Of a DNA stretch of 54,360 nt, positions 33,981 to 42,755 are shown piece after piece. Every line of letters begins with the position of its first letter. The stretch's first letter is position 1. This stretch comes from Candidatus Desulfosporosinus nitrosoreducens. Its GTDB lineage: Bacteria > Bacillota > Desulfitobacteriia > Desulfitobacteriales > Desulfitobacteriaceae. A model generated the notes under the pieces. It ran no database searches. It was not told the origin of the DNA and saw nothing but the letters and a program-made list of their open reading frames with translations. The translations under genes were made by a program, and so were the position numbers. Location: the NCBI RefSeq assembly GCF_030954495.1, contig NZ_JAVHUW010000052.1:1-54360 (forward strand). Reading direction: 5' to 3'.

Positions 33981-34019
33981 GTTTATCTGAGCAAATTGAG
34001 AGTTAGGAAGGGAAAAATC

Positions 34020-36113
34020 ATGGAAATTTTTGCCGAAAACGTTTTTAACGATGTTGTCATGAAAGCACGTTTACCCAAGTCCGCTTACAAATCCTTGCGC
34101 AAAACCATTGAAGAAGGTCTGCCTTTAGATCCCAATGTTGCCGATGTTGTCGCTAACACTATGAAAGATTGGGCTATCGAAAAGGGCGCTACCCATTTTA
34201 CACATTGGTTTCAGCCTTTAACCGGCATCACCGCAGAAAAACACGATTCCTTTATTTCCCCTATGAATGATGGCCGCGTCGTCATGGAGTTTTCCGGTAA
34301 AGAATTGATTCAAGGCGAACCTGATGCTTCCTCTTTCCCCAGCGGCGGCATTCGCGCCACCTTTGAAGCAAGAGGATATACCGCTTGGGATTGCACATCC
34401 CCTGCTTTCTTGAAGGAAGACGGCGGCGCCCTGACCCTATGTATCCCTACGGCGTTTTGCTCATACACCGGGGAAGCTCTTGATAAGAAAACCCCTCTTT
34501 TACGCTCCATGCAAGCACTTTCCAAACAAGCCTTACGCATTTTAAAGCTGTTCGGCAATACGACAGCAACTCAAGTTACCAGTACCGTTGGAGCTGAACA
34601 GGAATATTTCCTTGTCGACAAAAATTTCTTTGACAAACGTCTTGATCTGATGTTAACAGGCCGCACCTTATTTGGGGCGATGGCTCCTAAAGGGCAGGAA
34701 CTCGAAGACCACTATTTTGGAAGTCTCAAAACCAGGGTTGCCGCTTTTATGCACGATGTCAATGTGGAACTTTGGAAACTGGGCGTACTTGCCAAAACCC
34801 AACATAACGAGGTTGCTCCTGCACAGTTTGAACTTGCCCCTCTTTTCTGCACCACTAATATCGCAACCGACCACAATCAGCTTGTCATGGATACCTTGAA
34901 AAAGGTAGCTCTCAAGCACGATTTAGTTTGTTTGCTGCACGAGAAGCCTTACGCCGGTGTTAATGGCTCCGGCAAACACAATAACTGGTCTATGTCTACC
35001 AGCGACGGCCTCAATCTTCTCGATCCCGGCAAAACGCCTCACGAAAACTACCAGTTCCTGACCATTATCTCGGCAGTTATTAAGGCTGTTGATGACTATG
35101 CTGAAATTTTGAGATTGTCCGCTGCCACTCCCGGCAATGACCATCGGCTGGGAGCCAACGAAGCGCCTCCTGCTATTATCTCTATTTTCTTAGGCGACCA
35201 ACTTACCGATATCTTTAATCAGCTTCAAAATGGCGGACTTAAACGTTCTCTTCAAGGTGATAAATTATTGAGCGGCGTTGAGACTCTCCCTGCCTTCCTG
35301 AGAGATTCAACAGATCGCAACCGCACTTCACCGTTTGCTTTTACCGGCAATAAATTTGAGTTCCGCATGGTAGCTTCTTCACAATCTGTCTCCGGCCCCA
35401 ATGTCGTGCTCAATCTTATTGTCGCCGAAGTGCTTTCCCAATTTGCCGATCGTCTGGAAAAGGCGGCCGACTTTGATCAAGAACTTAATCAACTCCTAAG
35501 GGAGACAGCTAAAAACCACAAACGGATTCTTTTCGACGGCAACGGTTATTCCGCCGAATGGGTCGAAGAAGCAACCCGCCGCGGACTGCCCAATGTCACT
35601 TCAACTATCGATGCCTCTCTGGTTCTTAAACGTCAATCTACTATCGATCTCTATGAAAAGCACAAAGTTCTTAATAAGACCGAACTTGAATCCCGCTATG
35701 AGATTAATCTGGAGCAGTATTGCAAGCAAATTAATATCGAAGCCCTGACAATGGTCGACATGGCTAAACACCAAATTATTCCAGCCGCCGTAAAATACTC
35801 CACTCAATTGGCAAACTCGATCAATGCCATTAAAGCAGCTTCCGACGCAGTCAATGTCTCTGTTCAAGAATCACTTCTTAAAAATGTCTGCGCTACGTTA
35901 GCATCATTCCAAGCAAATCTGAGCGATCTTGAGCAAAAGACTCAGGAAGCTGCCGACATGAGCACAGAGGCTTATGAGCAGGGAGTTTTCTACCGCGATG
36001 TTGTCTTTAAAGCTATGGGAGTTCTGCGCCAAGACGGCGACCTGCTTGAAAGCATGATTGATGCCGAACTCTGGCCCCTGCCTACCTACGCGCAAATGTT
36101 GTTCATGCTCTAA
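34020..36113 (+). CDS. glnN: Glutamine synthetase type III
   Basis: ATP-dependent glutamine synthetase of the long GSIII class, 697 residues (usual about 700-730). The N-terminal GSIII-specific block ([17 protein letters not shown]) leads to the catalytic domain with [10 protein letters not shown] (metal-binding glutamates), [23 protein letters not shown] and [16 protein letters not shown]. It is the only plus-strand gene of the right half. The ATG follows AGGAAGGG. Expression is probably controlled by the leader hairpin; the divergent sigma-54 activator is a positional candidate regulator only. Confidence 0.96.
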   Translation: MEIFAENVFNDVVMKARLPKSAYKSLRKTIEEGLPLDPNVADVVANTMKDWAIEKGATHFTHWFQPLTGITAEKHDSFISPMNDGRVVMEFSGKELIQGEPDASSFPSGGIRATFEARGYTAWDCTSPAFLKEDGGALTLCIPTAFCSYTGEALDKKTPLLRSMQALSKQALRILKLFGNTTATQVTSTVGAEQEYFLVDKNFFDKRLDLMLTGRTLFGAMAPKGQELEDHYFGSLKTRVAAFMHDVNVELWKLGVLAKTQHNEVAPAQFELAPLFCTTNIATDHNQLVMDTLKKVALKHDLVCLLHEKPYAGVNGSGKHNNWSMSTSDGLNLLDPGKTPHENYQFLTIISAVIKAVDDYAEILRLSAATPGNDHRLGANEAPPAIISIFLGDQLTDIFNQLQNGGLKRSLQGDKLLSGVETLPAFLRDSTDRNRTSPFAFTGNKFEFRMVASSQSVSGPNVVLNLIVAEVLSQFADRLEKAADFDQELNQLLRETAKNHKRILFDGNGYSAEWVEEATRRGLPNVTSTIDASLVLKRQSTIDLYEKHKVLNKTELESRYEINLEQYCKQINIEALTMVDMAKHQIIPAAVKYSTQLANSINAIKAASDAVNVSVQESLLKNVCATLASFQANLSDLEQKTQEAADMSTEAYEQGVFYRDVVFKAMGVLRQDGDLLESMIDAELWPLPTYAQMLFML

Positions 36114-36126
36114 ACACACCATTATT

Positions 36127-36173
36127 AAGGTTGTAACTAAGACTTTAGCCGGCTATCGTTACAACCTTATTTT
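36127..36173 (+). terminator. Intrinsic terminator of glnN
   Basis: Eleven-base perfect arms aaggttgtaac (36127-36137) and gttacaacctt (36158-36168), followed by ATTTTC, just after the glnN stop. Confidence 0.85.
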
Positions 36174-36186
36174 CAACTGAGTCTAT

Positions 36187-36239
36187 GATATAGAAAAGGG
36201 TTGTACACTACTCCGCTGTGTATAACCCTTTTCTATATC
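36187..36239. terminator. Second, very long hairpin after glnN
   Basis: Arms of 22 bases (36187-36208 and 36218-36239) with a single G-T mismatch and a nine-base loop tactccgct. Each arm carries A/T-rich runs, so it can terminate in both directions. It is unusually long and regular for a simple terminator. Confidence 0.65.
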
Positions 36240-36331
36240 TTTCCTATATTTTTAGATAAAAAAACCGGCTGGACACTCGAAGACACTGTCCGCACACGGG
36301 TTAGTTCAGCGCAGAAGCCTCTGGTCTACCA

Positions 36332-36361
36332 TAAAAAGACCCACACCGCCGGCATGGGTCT
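36332..36361 (-). terminator. Intrinsic terminator of the metF unit
   Basis: Arms agaccca (36337-36343) and tgggtct (36355-36361) around a GC-rich loop, with TTTTTAT following on the minus strand, directly after the small-protein gene. Confidence 0.85.
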
Positions 36362-36379
36362 AAATCATATATTATTAAA

Positions 36380-36697
36380 TTATTCTTTAGTGACCGTGAT
36401 GCTTGCAGTCTGGGGCAAGGCTAAACTTGCCGCAACTTCTATCGTTTTAAGAATGCCCGAAACCCCTGGGCAACTGGGATGAGGACTGTATTTGGCAAAC
36501 ACTTCATAGACTCTTCCGGTATGAAGTTTATTAAACATTTCTTTGTAAGCATCGACCTTTGTCAGTTCTTCGGCGATCTTTTGATAATTGGGACAATCGC
36601 TCTCTATCTCTAAAGATACGGTATGACCGTCCTCTGCTGTTGCTTTAACGTTGATCGTAAATCCGCAGATTCCACTGTGAATGACCCCTGTAGCCAT
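36380..36697 (-). CDS. Small conserved-looking cysteine-containing protein downstream of metF
   Basis: 105 residues, not recognised. No signal peptide or membrane segment. Cysteines at Cys11 (SGICGF), Cys35 (ESDCPNY) and Cys76 (HPSCPGVSG), each next to Gly or Pro, suggest a metal or iron-sulfur site, possibly shared in a dimer. The ATG has a strong site (GAGGAGGATA) 28 bases after MetF-MetV, and a terminator follows, so it belongs to the same transcript. A role in methyl-group oxidation is inferred from position only. Confidence 0.8.
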   Translation of the reverse strand: MATGVIHSGICGFTINVKATAEDGHTVSLEIESDCPNYQKIAEELTKVDAYKEMFNKLHTGRVYEVFAKYSPHPSCPGVSGILKTIEVAASLALPQTASITVTKE

Positions 36698-36725
36698 TGC
36701 TAATATCCTCCTCGCGGTCTATTCT

Positions 36726-38300
36726 CTATTTCTTGACTTGAGGTACTTTACTCTCCGGACGTTTAATTCCCAAAATAGGTGCCGAGTGATCTTTCCCTAA
36801 ATAGAAATTAGACCAGGATGAGGTTTGATACAGATCCCAATTGGCAGGCGGAACCGGCGGAACGTCAAGGCTGGCCTCTTCCCCATACTTCTTAAGCCGG
36901 GCATAAGCTCGTACCCAGATACATTTCTTCTCATTGGGAAAAACTTCACACCAACCGTTCAAACTTCCCCCACAGGCTCCATTGCGTTGGTTTTTGGGGC
37001 ATTGAGACATGGGACAGAGGTAAGCAAGATCAAACATGGCACAGTCGCCGCAGTCCTTGCAGTCCAGCATGACAACTTTGGCAACATGCTCGAAGGAATG
37101 GAAGCGTTTCTCTGTTTTTTTCTTGCCCTCAATTGAATTATAGAAGCTTCTCATGACGGGGAATAACTTCTTGTTCGGTGTAAACAACAGGGCATGCATA
37201 CCGCGCATCATCGAATACCCCAGACCTGCGGGCGCATCGAGGGGACGGTTGGCACGATTTGTGGGCTGATCGGTATTAAGGCCCGTTTTTTCATCTTTTT
37301 CAAAACAATAGAAACCGTTAGTTTGCGGGTAGTCGAACTCTCGAATAAATTCCTGCCAATTGCCGCTGAGTTCTTCTCCTTTATCGAGAATATACTCCAC
37401 TTGTTCATACTTAATATTATGTCCGCCAATATGCACCCCTGCGAAACCCATTCCTTTCAGAATCGCGTACATCTTGGCAGCTCTTAGCATGCGCGCGCCG
37501 ACGCCTTTATCCGCAGCGCCTTTTTCCGCATCGAGTTCTGCTAATAATTTGTCTGTAACAACGCAACCGGGCAGCTGGTTCTGATTCATAACTCTTGCCG
37601 CCCCGTAAGGAAGAATATAAATGTTCCCGACAACCGGAATATCAAGGTTATTGACTTTTAAAAACTGCAGCACTTCGTGGAACTTGCGGGCGTCATAGCC
37701 GAGCTGAGTGACAATAAACTGCGCCCCGCCGCTAATTTTCTTTTTGAGTTTGTAATACTGAACCATTTGTTCCGCTTCGGTTGCTTTAAAAGGAGAAATT
37801 GCCGCACCGGCAAAAAAATCACTGGGCTGGTGGTAAGTTGGTCCTTTCATGCCTTGAATCTCTAAGCCTTTGTTCATTTCTGAAATGAGCTGAAGAGTGT
37901 TCGAAGGATCAAGGTCAAAAACCGGCTTAGGACGTCCTTTAAAACCCGATACTGTGTAATCCCCCGTCATGACCAGGAGATTGCGGACTTTCGCCCTGTC
38001 TAAGGCGTAAAGCTGACTTTCCATTTGATTCCGGTTTTTATCCTTACAGGTAAAATGAACTAATGGCTCAATCCCCAGCTTTAAAATTTCCATCCCTAAA
38101 TAATCAGCGAGAATTGCCGGATTTCCTCCCGGATTGTCCGTAATCGTCAGAGCGTGCACCCTGCCTCCTTTGGCAGCTTGTTCCGCCGAGGTGATGGCGG
38201 TTTCCTGGGCCTTCTCATTGGCCCCTCGCCCCGGCACCAATTCCCAGGTTACTGACAGCGTATTTTTGTCGAGCAATGATTCTTTAAATTTATTTTCCAT
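36726..38300 (-). CDS. metF: Methylenetetrahydrofolate reductase fused to a MetV-type domain
   Basis: 524 residues. The first ~300 form the MetF barrel (SVTWELVPGRG, HALTITDNPGG, VRNLLVMTGDY, GGAQFIVTQLGYDA), which interconverts methylene- and methyl-H4folate using FAD. The last ~210 resemble the MetV zinc/iron-sulfur protein, with the cysteine cluster CKDCGDCAMFDLAYLCP, QCPKN, ACGGS and WCEVFP. In acetogens MetF and MetV are usually separate genes. In this context the enzyme may run towards oxidation of methyl-H4folate, or serve the Wood-Ljungdahl methyl branch. ATG with AAAGGGAGG. The electron acceptor is not encoded next to it. Confidence 0.92.
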   Translation of the reverse strand: MENKFKESLLDKNTLSVTWELVPGRGANEKAQETAITSAEQAAKGGRVHALTITDNPGGNPAILADYLGMEILKLGIEPLVHFTCKDKNRNQMESQLYALDRAKVRNLLVMTGDYTVSGFKGRPKPVFDLDPSNTLQLISEMNKGLEIQGMKGPTYHQPSDFFAGAAISPFKATEAEQMVQYYKLKKKISGGAQFIVTQLGYDARKFHEVLQFLKVNNLDIPVVGNIYILPYGAARVMNQNQLPGCVVTDKLLAELDAEKGAADKGVGARMLRAAKMYAILKGMGFAGVHIGGHNIKYEQVEYILDKGEELSGNWQEFIREFDYPQTNGFYCFEKDEKTGLNTDQPTNRANRPLDAPAGLGYSMMRGMHALLFTPNKKLFPVMRSFYNSIEGKKKTEKRFHSFEHVAKVVMLDCKDCGDCAMFDLAYLCPMSQCPKNQRNGACGGSLNGWCEVFPNEKKCIWVRAYARLKKYGEEASLDVPPVPPANWDLYQTSSWSNFYLGKDHSAPILGIKRPESKVPQVKK

Positions 38301-38425
38301 CTCTTAGTTCCTCCCTTTCTCCAATATTTCCAAACACCTTTTACATACTTTGCCACTGTACTTACATTATACCTCCTTCCGGACAATAATTTAAGTAAAA
38401 TTTCAGGCTTCTTTATAACATTCAC

Positions 38426-40264
38426 TCAATTCAGCCGTTCCAGGTACATACTATTCATGAAATAACTAGTGAATGTTGAACTCCCGCCCAGCTCGACATG
38501 TTGAATTTTGCGATATAATTCGACAGCAAGAGCAAACTCATGATAATCGAGGAGAGCACGAACTGCCCCCATATGAGCAGCATTACCCACCGCCTTAATC
38601 CTCTCCGCCGGAATATTCGGGACAAGACCGATATTCAAAATATTTTCGGCTTTAAGATAGGTGGCAAAGGTTCCCGACAAAATCACAGAATCAAGATCAG
38701 CTACGGATAATCCGGCCATTTTAACTAAGGTTTTTATCCCTGCACACACGGCTCCTTTGGCAAACTGCAATTCAGCAATATCTTTTTGGTTAATTGTGAT
38801 GTCACTGTTCTGATCAAAACCATAGGCAAAGACAAATTCATTTCCCTTTGCTGTGGGCCGGATTCGGCGCTGCAATTCTTGGGGGAGGGATGAAAACTTT
38901 TCCCGATCTCCGATTTTTCCCTGCTTGTTTAAGACACCGGCCTGCCTCATCTCATCAATAGCTTCGATCAGACCTGACCCGCATATTCCTGTGGGGGCTT
39001 GATTTCCTATGACTTGATAAGCCACTCCCTGCTCTGAAAGGCTGACACTTTCAATAGCTCCTTTTTTAGCTCTCATGCCATGTCTGATTCCCGCGCCTTC
39101 AAAGGCCGGACCGGCAGCTGTTGAACAGGCCGTCATGGTATCCTGCGTCTTTAAAAACAACTCACAATTCGTGCCAAGGTCGATTAACAAGTGATTCCCC
39201 GGTTCCAAGACCTCCGGGGAACCAACAATGGCCCCTAAAGTATCCCCCCCTACAAAGCTTCCGATATTCGGAAAGAGAAGAACCTGAGCTTGCGGATTTA
39301 AGATCAAGCCAAGTTCACCTGCTGAAAATTCCAGCGGCCGGTTGCAGACAGAGACAAAGGGAAACACTGCAAGATGGGACACATCTAAACCGGTAAAAAG
39401 ATGATGCATGGTCGTATTGCCAACAACGGTCATTTTAATAATTTCTGACAGTTTGACCTTTGTTTTAAGTTCCAGCTCGTTAAGTAACTGATTAATTGTT
39501 CGTTGGATGGCCTGTTTTAAAGCAGCGGCATTCTCTTTACTCTCATTGGCAAAAGAAATACGTGAAATCACATCGGCTCCATAAGCAGTCTGTTGATTTT
39601 CAGTTGAAACAACCTTCAGGACAGAGCCTTGCAAGAGATCAACTAAGGCAACGGCCACACTTGTTGTTCCTATGTCAACGGCAGCTCCGTATAATCTTGA
39701 TCTTGTATCCCCTGCTTCAATGTCCAGGATCTTCTGATCTGTAACAGTAGCCGTTAATTGATAGTTTTCTGCCCTGATAACTTCCGGGGCTTTGCTGATA
39801 ACTTGAAAATCCGCCTGAATAAAGCTGGCAGCCAAAACTCTGTTCACCTCATCCAGCGTACGGTCCCAATCTCCCCGTTCGTCCTCTAAAGCAGGTTTAT
39901 TTACAGTAAGCAGAACTTTTTTAATTCCCGTGTCCAAAGTGGGGACCTTGATTCCCAGGAGGGCAGCCTCTTTGCGGTCCTGACTTTCTACAAAGTTAAG
40001 CTCGACCGTCATCCCTTCCTCCGGCTTTACGGCACAGGCCAGACGAATCCCAGCCTTTAACTCTGCTTCGTTCAAATGTACTCGGTCACGTTCCGAAGGC
40101 AGGGGAACTGTACCCGTCAGGCGCACCTTGCATTTGCCGCAGGTTCCCTTGCCGTTGCATATATTTTGTACCGGAAGACGATGGCGAACCAAGACATCCA
40201 TTAAAGTCTCATTGCTTTCCGCGGTTATAATTTCTGTCTCACAGCCAACAAGTTTGATCTCCAT
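38426..40264 (-). CDS. Reductive activator of corrinoid proteins (RamA-like, 2Fe-2S and ASKHA domains)
   Basis: 612 residues. An N-terminal plant-type [2Fe-2S] ferredoxin domain has Cys36, Cys42, Cys45 and a fourth cysteine in RLACAVK. A linker region and a long C-terminal ASKHA-like ATPase domain follow (VDIGTTSVAVALVD, LIDLGTNCEL, ILSGTFATY). Such RACE proteins reduce inactive Co(II) to Co(I) in corrinoid methyltransferase systems with ATP hydrolysis. It is the expected helper for the corrinoid proteins nearby. The ATG with AGGGAG at seven bases is preferred to codons upstream. Confidence 0.92.
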   Translation of the reverse strand: MEIKLVGCETEIITAESNETLMDVLVRHRLPVQNICNGKGTCGKCKVRLTGTVPLPSERDRVHLNEAELKAGIRLACAVKPEEGMTVELNFVESQDRKEAALLGIKVPTLDTGIKKVLLTVNKPALEDERGDWDRTLDEVNRVLAASFIQADFQVISKAPEVIRAENYQLTATVTDQKILDIEAGDTRSRLYGAAVDIGTTSVAVALVDLLQGSVLKVVSTENQQTAYGADVISRISFANESKENAAALKQAIQRTINQLLNELELKTKVKLSEIIKMTVVGNTTMHHLFTGLDVSHLAVFPFVSVCNRPLEFSAGELGLILNPQAQVLLFPNIGSFVGGDTLGAIVGSPEVLEPGNHLLIDLGTNCELFLKTQDTMTACSTAAGPAFEGAGIRHGMRAKKGAIESVSLSEQGVAYQVIGNQAPTGICGSGLIEAIDEMRQAGVLNKQGKIGDREKFSSLPQELQRRIRPTAKGNEFVFAYGFDQNSDITINQKDIAELQFAKGAVCAGIKTLVKMAGLSVADLDSVILSGTFATYLKAENILNIGLVPNIPAERIKAVGNAAHMGAVRALLDYHEFALAVELYRKIQHVELGGSSTFTSYFMNSMYLERLN

Positions 40265-40442
40265 GAACATTCTCCCTTTCACACCTTAATAATTGCAGAG
40301 CTACAAATTCTAGGGATTAAATTAGAAGAATTTTAGATTTCTAAGAGCGCTAAAACTGGAATCTCCCCTGGACACGGAAGATGTTATGCTAATTATTCGC
40401 TCTCCGTTGTCTAATACCTTCTCTCTCCAGCTCTCTTTAGGG

Positions 40443-41063
40443 TCACACACCCTGCAAAAGCTCTGCTAATTCTCTTGGCGTTCCAACGAGATGATCCGGT
40501 AAGCCTTCCTTGATTTTTTCCAGGGTATGCCAGCCCCAAGTAACCCCGATCGTCATTGTTCCGGCTTTTTTGCCTTCGATCATATCTCCTTTCGTGTCTC
40601 CGACATAATAGGCCGGAGTCCCCGGATACAAAGACATGACCGCTAAAATCTTCCGTATTTTGCTCTTCTCCTTCTCAGCTCCCATAACACCTTTAAAGGA
40701 GGAAATTCCATGTTGTTTTAAAACCTGAATTGTAGCACTGGAAAGATTTGAGGTAATTACATAAATATCGTGCTTATGCGAAATTTGCTCCAGAGCTTCC
40801 GGAATTCCCTTAAAAAGCTGGAGATTCCCCAATTGCACCCCTTGCAGAGCTTCATACCTCCGGAGAATCCCATCAATGGTTGACTCAGCCACTCCCCGCT
40901 TGCTCATGGTCTCGTAAACATTACCTTCGAACAGACTGATAACATCCTGCGGGGCCTTAATCTGCTCAAACCCATGTTCCCGACATGCTTGAGAGAAACG
41001 CAAGGTAAAAACATCAAGAGAGTCAACAATCACACCGTCATAATCAAACATTACGAGCGCCAC
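40443..41063 (-). CDS. HAD-superfamily hydrolase, phosphoglycolate phosphatase-like
   Basis: 206 residues. Motif I is MFDYDGVIVDS with the nucleophile aspartate, motif II ITSNLS, motif III around the lysine in GAEKEKSK, and motif IV YVGDTKGDM. A small helical cap follows motif I. The substrate is unknown; it lies between the methyltransferase genes and the corrinoid activator, set off by a terminator. GTG start with AGGAGG. Confidence 0.85.
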   Translation of the reverse strand: MALVMFDYDGVIVDSLDVFTLRFSQACREHGFEQIKAPQDVISLFEGNVYETMSKRGVAESTIDGILRRYEALQGVQLGNLQLFKGIPEALEQISHKHDIYVITSNLSSATIQVLKQHGISSFKGVMGAEKEKSKIRKILAVMSLYPGTPAYYVGDTKGDMIEGKKAGTMTIGVTWGWHTLEKIKEGLPDHLVGTPRELAELLQGV

Positions 41064-41110
41064 CCGCTAAACCTCCTATTCTGATTCCCAAACAACAAGG
41101 GATGCTGTTA

Positions 41111-41144
41111 TTAAAAACATCCCCTCCTCTGGTTAGAGGAGGGG
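41111..41144 (-). terminator. Intrinsic terminator of the methyltransferase operon
   Basis: Ten-base perfect stem cccctcctct / agaggagggg with loop ggtt, followed on the minus strand by ATGTTTTTAAT. It ends 10 bases after the mtgA-like gene's stop and separates that unit from the HAD gene. Confidence 0.92.
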
Positions 41145-41154
41145 ACTCTGAACC

Positions 41155-41964
41155 TTATTTATTGTCTAAGAAATCAAATTGCTTATTTCTAAAGGCTTTG
41201 AGATATTTTACACAGTAATCATCTCTGCCGGCCAAAGTTTCAGCCGTAATCAGACTTGCCATCATCATTTTGTCCAGCGGGTTAATGATCAGGCCATCCA
41301 AGCCCTTGCCAATTGCCATGATAGCAAAGGCGTGATTCATAAATTTCCGGACGGGCAAACCATAGGATACGTTGGAAAGCCCGCAAATGGTGTGAACACC
41401 TTTGAAGCGGGTCATAATAGCTTCCACCGAATTAATAAATTCGACGGCAAAAGCACTGTTGGTGGAAACCGGTTGTACAAGAGGATCGACATAAATATTG
41501 GAGAGCGGCACGTTGTTTTTCACCAGGCCGTCAATTAACTTTTCGGCAATTTTTAAGCGGGCATCCGTGGTTTCCGGCATACCTTCATCACTCATACAAA
41601 GGGCGACAACTTTGAGATCGGTTCCGGCAACTACCGGGAGCAAAGCATCATAGCGGGTTTTTTCTAAAGATATGGAGTTGATCATGGCTACCCCTTTATG
41701 GACAGACAACGCAGCTTCAATGGCTTTGGGGTCGGGACTGTCAATACAGCAGGGGGCATCAACAGCCGCCTGAACGTTTTGAACCAGCCACTTTAAGTAC
41801 TCCGGCTCCTTACCGACAAAGATTCCGGCGTTGACATCGATATAATCCGCTCCGGCCTCTACTTCATCTTTGGCCACCTTCTGAATATATTCCGCATCTT
41901 GAGCCCGGATCGCTTCTCCGATAGCCTTCCGGCTGGCATTAATTAATTCCCCTACAACTAACAT
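41155..41964 (-). CDS. mtgA: Methyl-corrinoid:tetrahydrofolate methyltransferase (MtgA-like)
   Basis: 269 residues, pterin-binding TIM-barrel family, as in MtgA of glycine-betaine systems and the AcsE methyltransferase. Conserved: VGELINASRKAI, GADYIDVNAG, CCIDSPDPKAIEAAL, YVDPLVQPVST and the GLSNVSYGLP block. It moves a methyl group from methyl-Co(III) corrinoid protein to H4folate. It lies directly downstream of the MttB homologue and corrinoid protein, forming a full methyl-transfer set. ATG with GGGAGGA upstream. Confidence 0.9.
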   Translation of the reverse strand: MLVVGELINASRKAIGEAIRAQDAEYIQKVAKDEVEAGADYIDVNAGIFVGKEPEYLKWLVQNVQAAVDAPCCIDSPDPKAIEAALSVHKGVAMINSISLEKTRYDALLPVVAGTDLKVVALCMSDEGMPETTDARLKIAEKLIDGLVKNNVPLSNIYVDPLVQPVSTNSAFAVEFINSVEAIMTRFKGVHTICGLSNVSYGLPVRKFMNHAFAIMAIGKGLDGLIINPLDKMMMASLITAETLAGRDDYCVKYLKAFRNKQFDFLDNK

Positions 41965-42056
41965 GCTTTTTCCTCCCTCGCTAAATCTCTTTATTTTATT
42001 CCTGTCTCCCTCAAAATAGCCTTTTTGATCCGAACCCGGTTTCTATCTCCACAAGC

Positions 42057-42683
42057 TTATTTAGCCAACAATTGGCGGGCCATTTCTACGGCACCAGGGG
42101 CATCGGAGCTCCACCCGTCGGCGCCGATCTTCTTAGCGAAGTCTTCCGATACCGGAGCCCCCCCAACCATGGTTTTATAGGTCAGCCCTTGTTCCCGAAT
42201 CGCCTTAACAGTCACTTCCATAGCCGGCATGGTCGTAGTCAGAAGAGCGGACATGCAGATAATATCGGCATTTTTCTCTCTGGCGGCGGCCAGGAACTTT
42301 TCCGTATCAACATCCGGCCCAAGATCAACAACCTCAAAGCCTGCCCCTTCCATCATCATAGCGACAAGGTTTTTCCCGATGTCATGCAAGTCTCCTTTGA
42401 CGGTTCCGATGACAATAGTACCTTTTTTCTCGTTATCCCCTTGGGACAACAATGGTTTCAGGACTTCGAGACCTGCTTTCATCGCTTTAGCCGCCATTAA
42501 CATTTCAGGAACAAAGAATTCCCCTTCCGTATAGCGCTGCCCTACTTCGTCCATGGCTCCAATCAGACCTTGAGACAGAATTTCCGAGACATCTGTTCCC
42601 TGACTTATTTCTTGCTTGACTAAACCAACCACTTTTTCAATATCGAATTCGACGACACTTTCATAAATTTCTTGTACGCTCAT
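42057..42683 (-). CDS. Corrinoid protein (MtbC/MttC-type)
   Basis: Methyl carrier of 208 residues. The N-terminal helical cap domain (about 1-85) contains EFFVPEMLMAAKAM; the B12-binding Rossmann domain has the lower-ligand motif at Asp98, His100 and Gly103 (GDLHDIGKN) plus MSALLTTTMPAM and MVGGAPVS. It accepts methyl groups from the adjacent MttB homologue. The start ATG follows AGGAAG. Confidence 0.94.
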   Translation of the reverse strand: MSVQEIYESVVEFDIEKVVGLVKQEISQGTDVSEILSQGLIGAMDEVGQRYTEGEFFVPEMLMAAKAMKAGLEVLKPLLSQGDNEKKGTIVIGTVKGDLHDIGKNLVAMMMEGAGFEVVDLGPDVDTEKFLAAAREKNADIICMSALLTTTMPAMEVTVKAIREQGLTYKTMVGGAPVSEDFAKKIGADGWSSDAPGAVEMARQLLAK

Positions 42684-42755
42684 GTTTCTCTTCCTTTCCT
42701 CTGAGCTATAAGTCATGAACTTAAGCTCTGTTTGGCTTTCTCTGCTGCCCGGATC

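Larger units (their letters stand above)
33686..34019. other. Divergent spacer between the sigma-54 regulator and glnN
   Basis: 334 bases carrying a possible sigma-A promoter and a terminator-like leader for glnN. The left half (33700-33870) shows nothing definite apart from the regulator's own promoter region. Confidence 0.5.

Noticed and set aside
33686..34019. Search for a sigma-54 -24/-12 promoter before glnN, given the divergent sigma-54 activator.
   Set aside because: No GG-N10-GC arrangement with TGGCAC/TTGC-like sequence was found; regulation of glnN by this activator is not supported.
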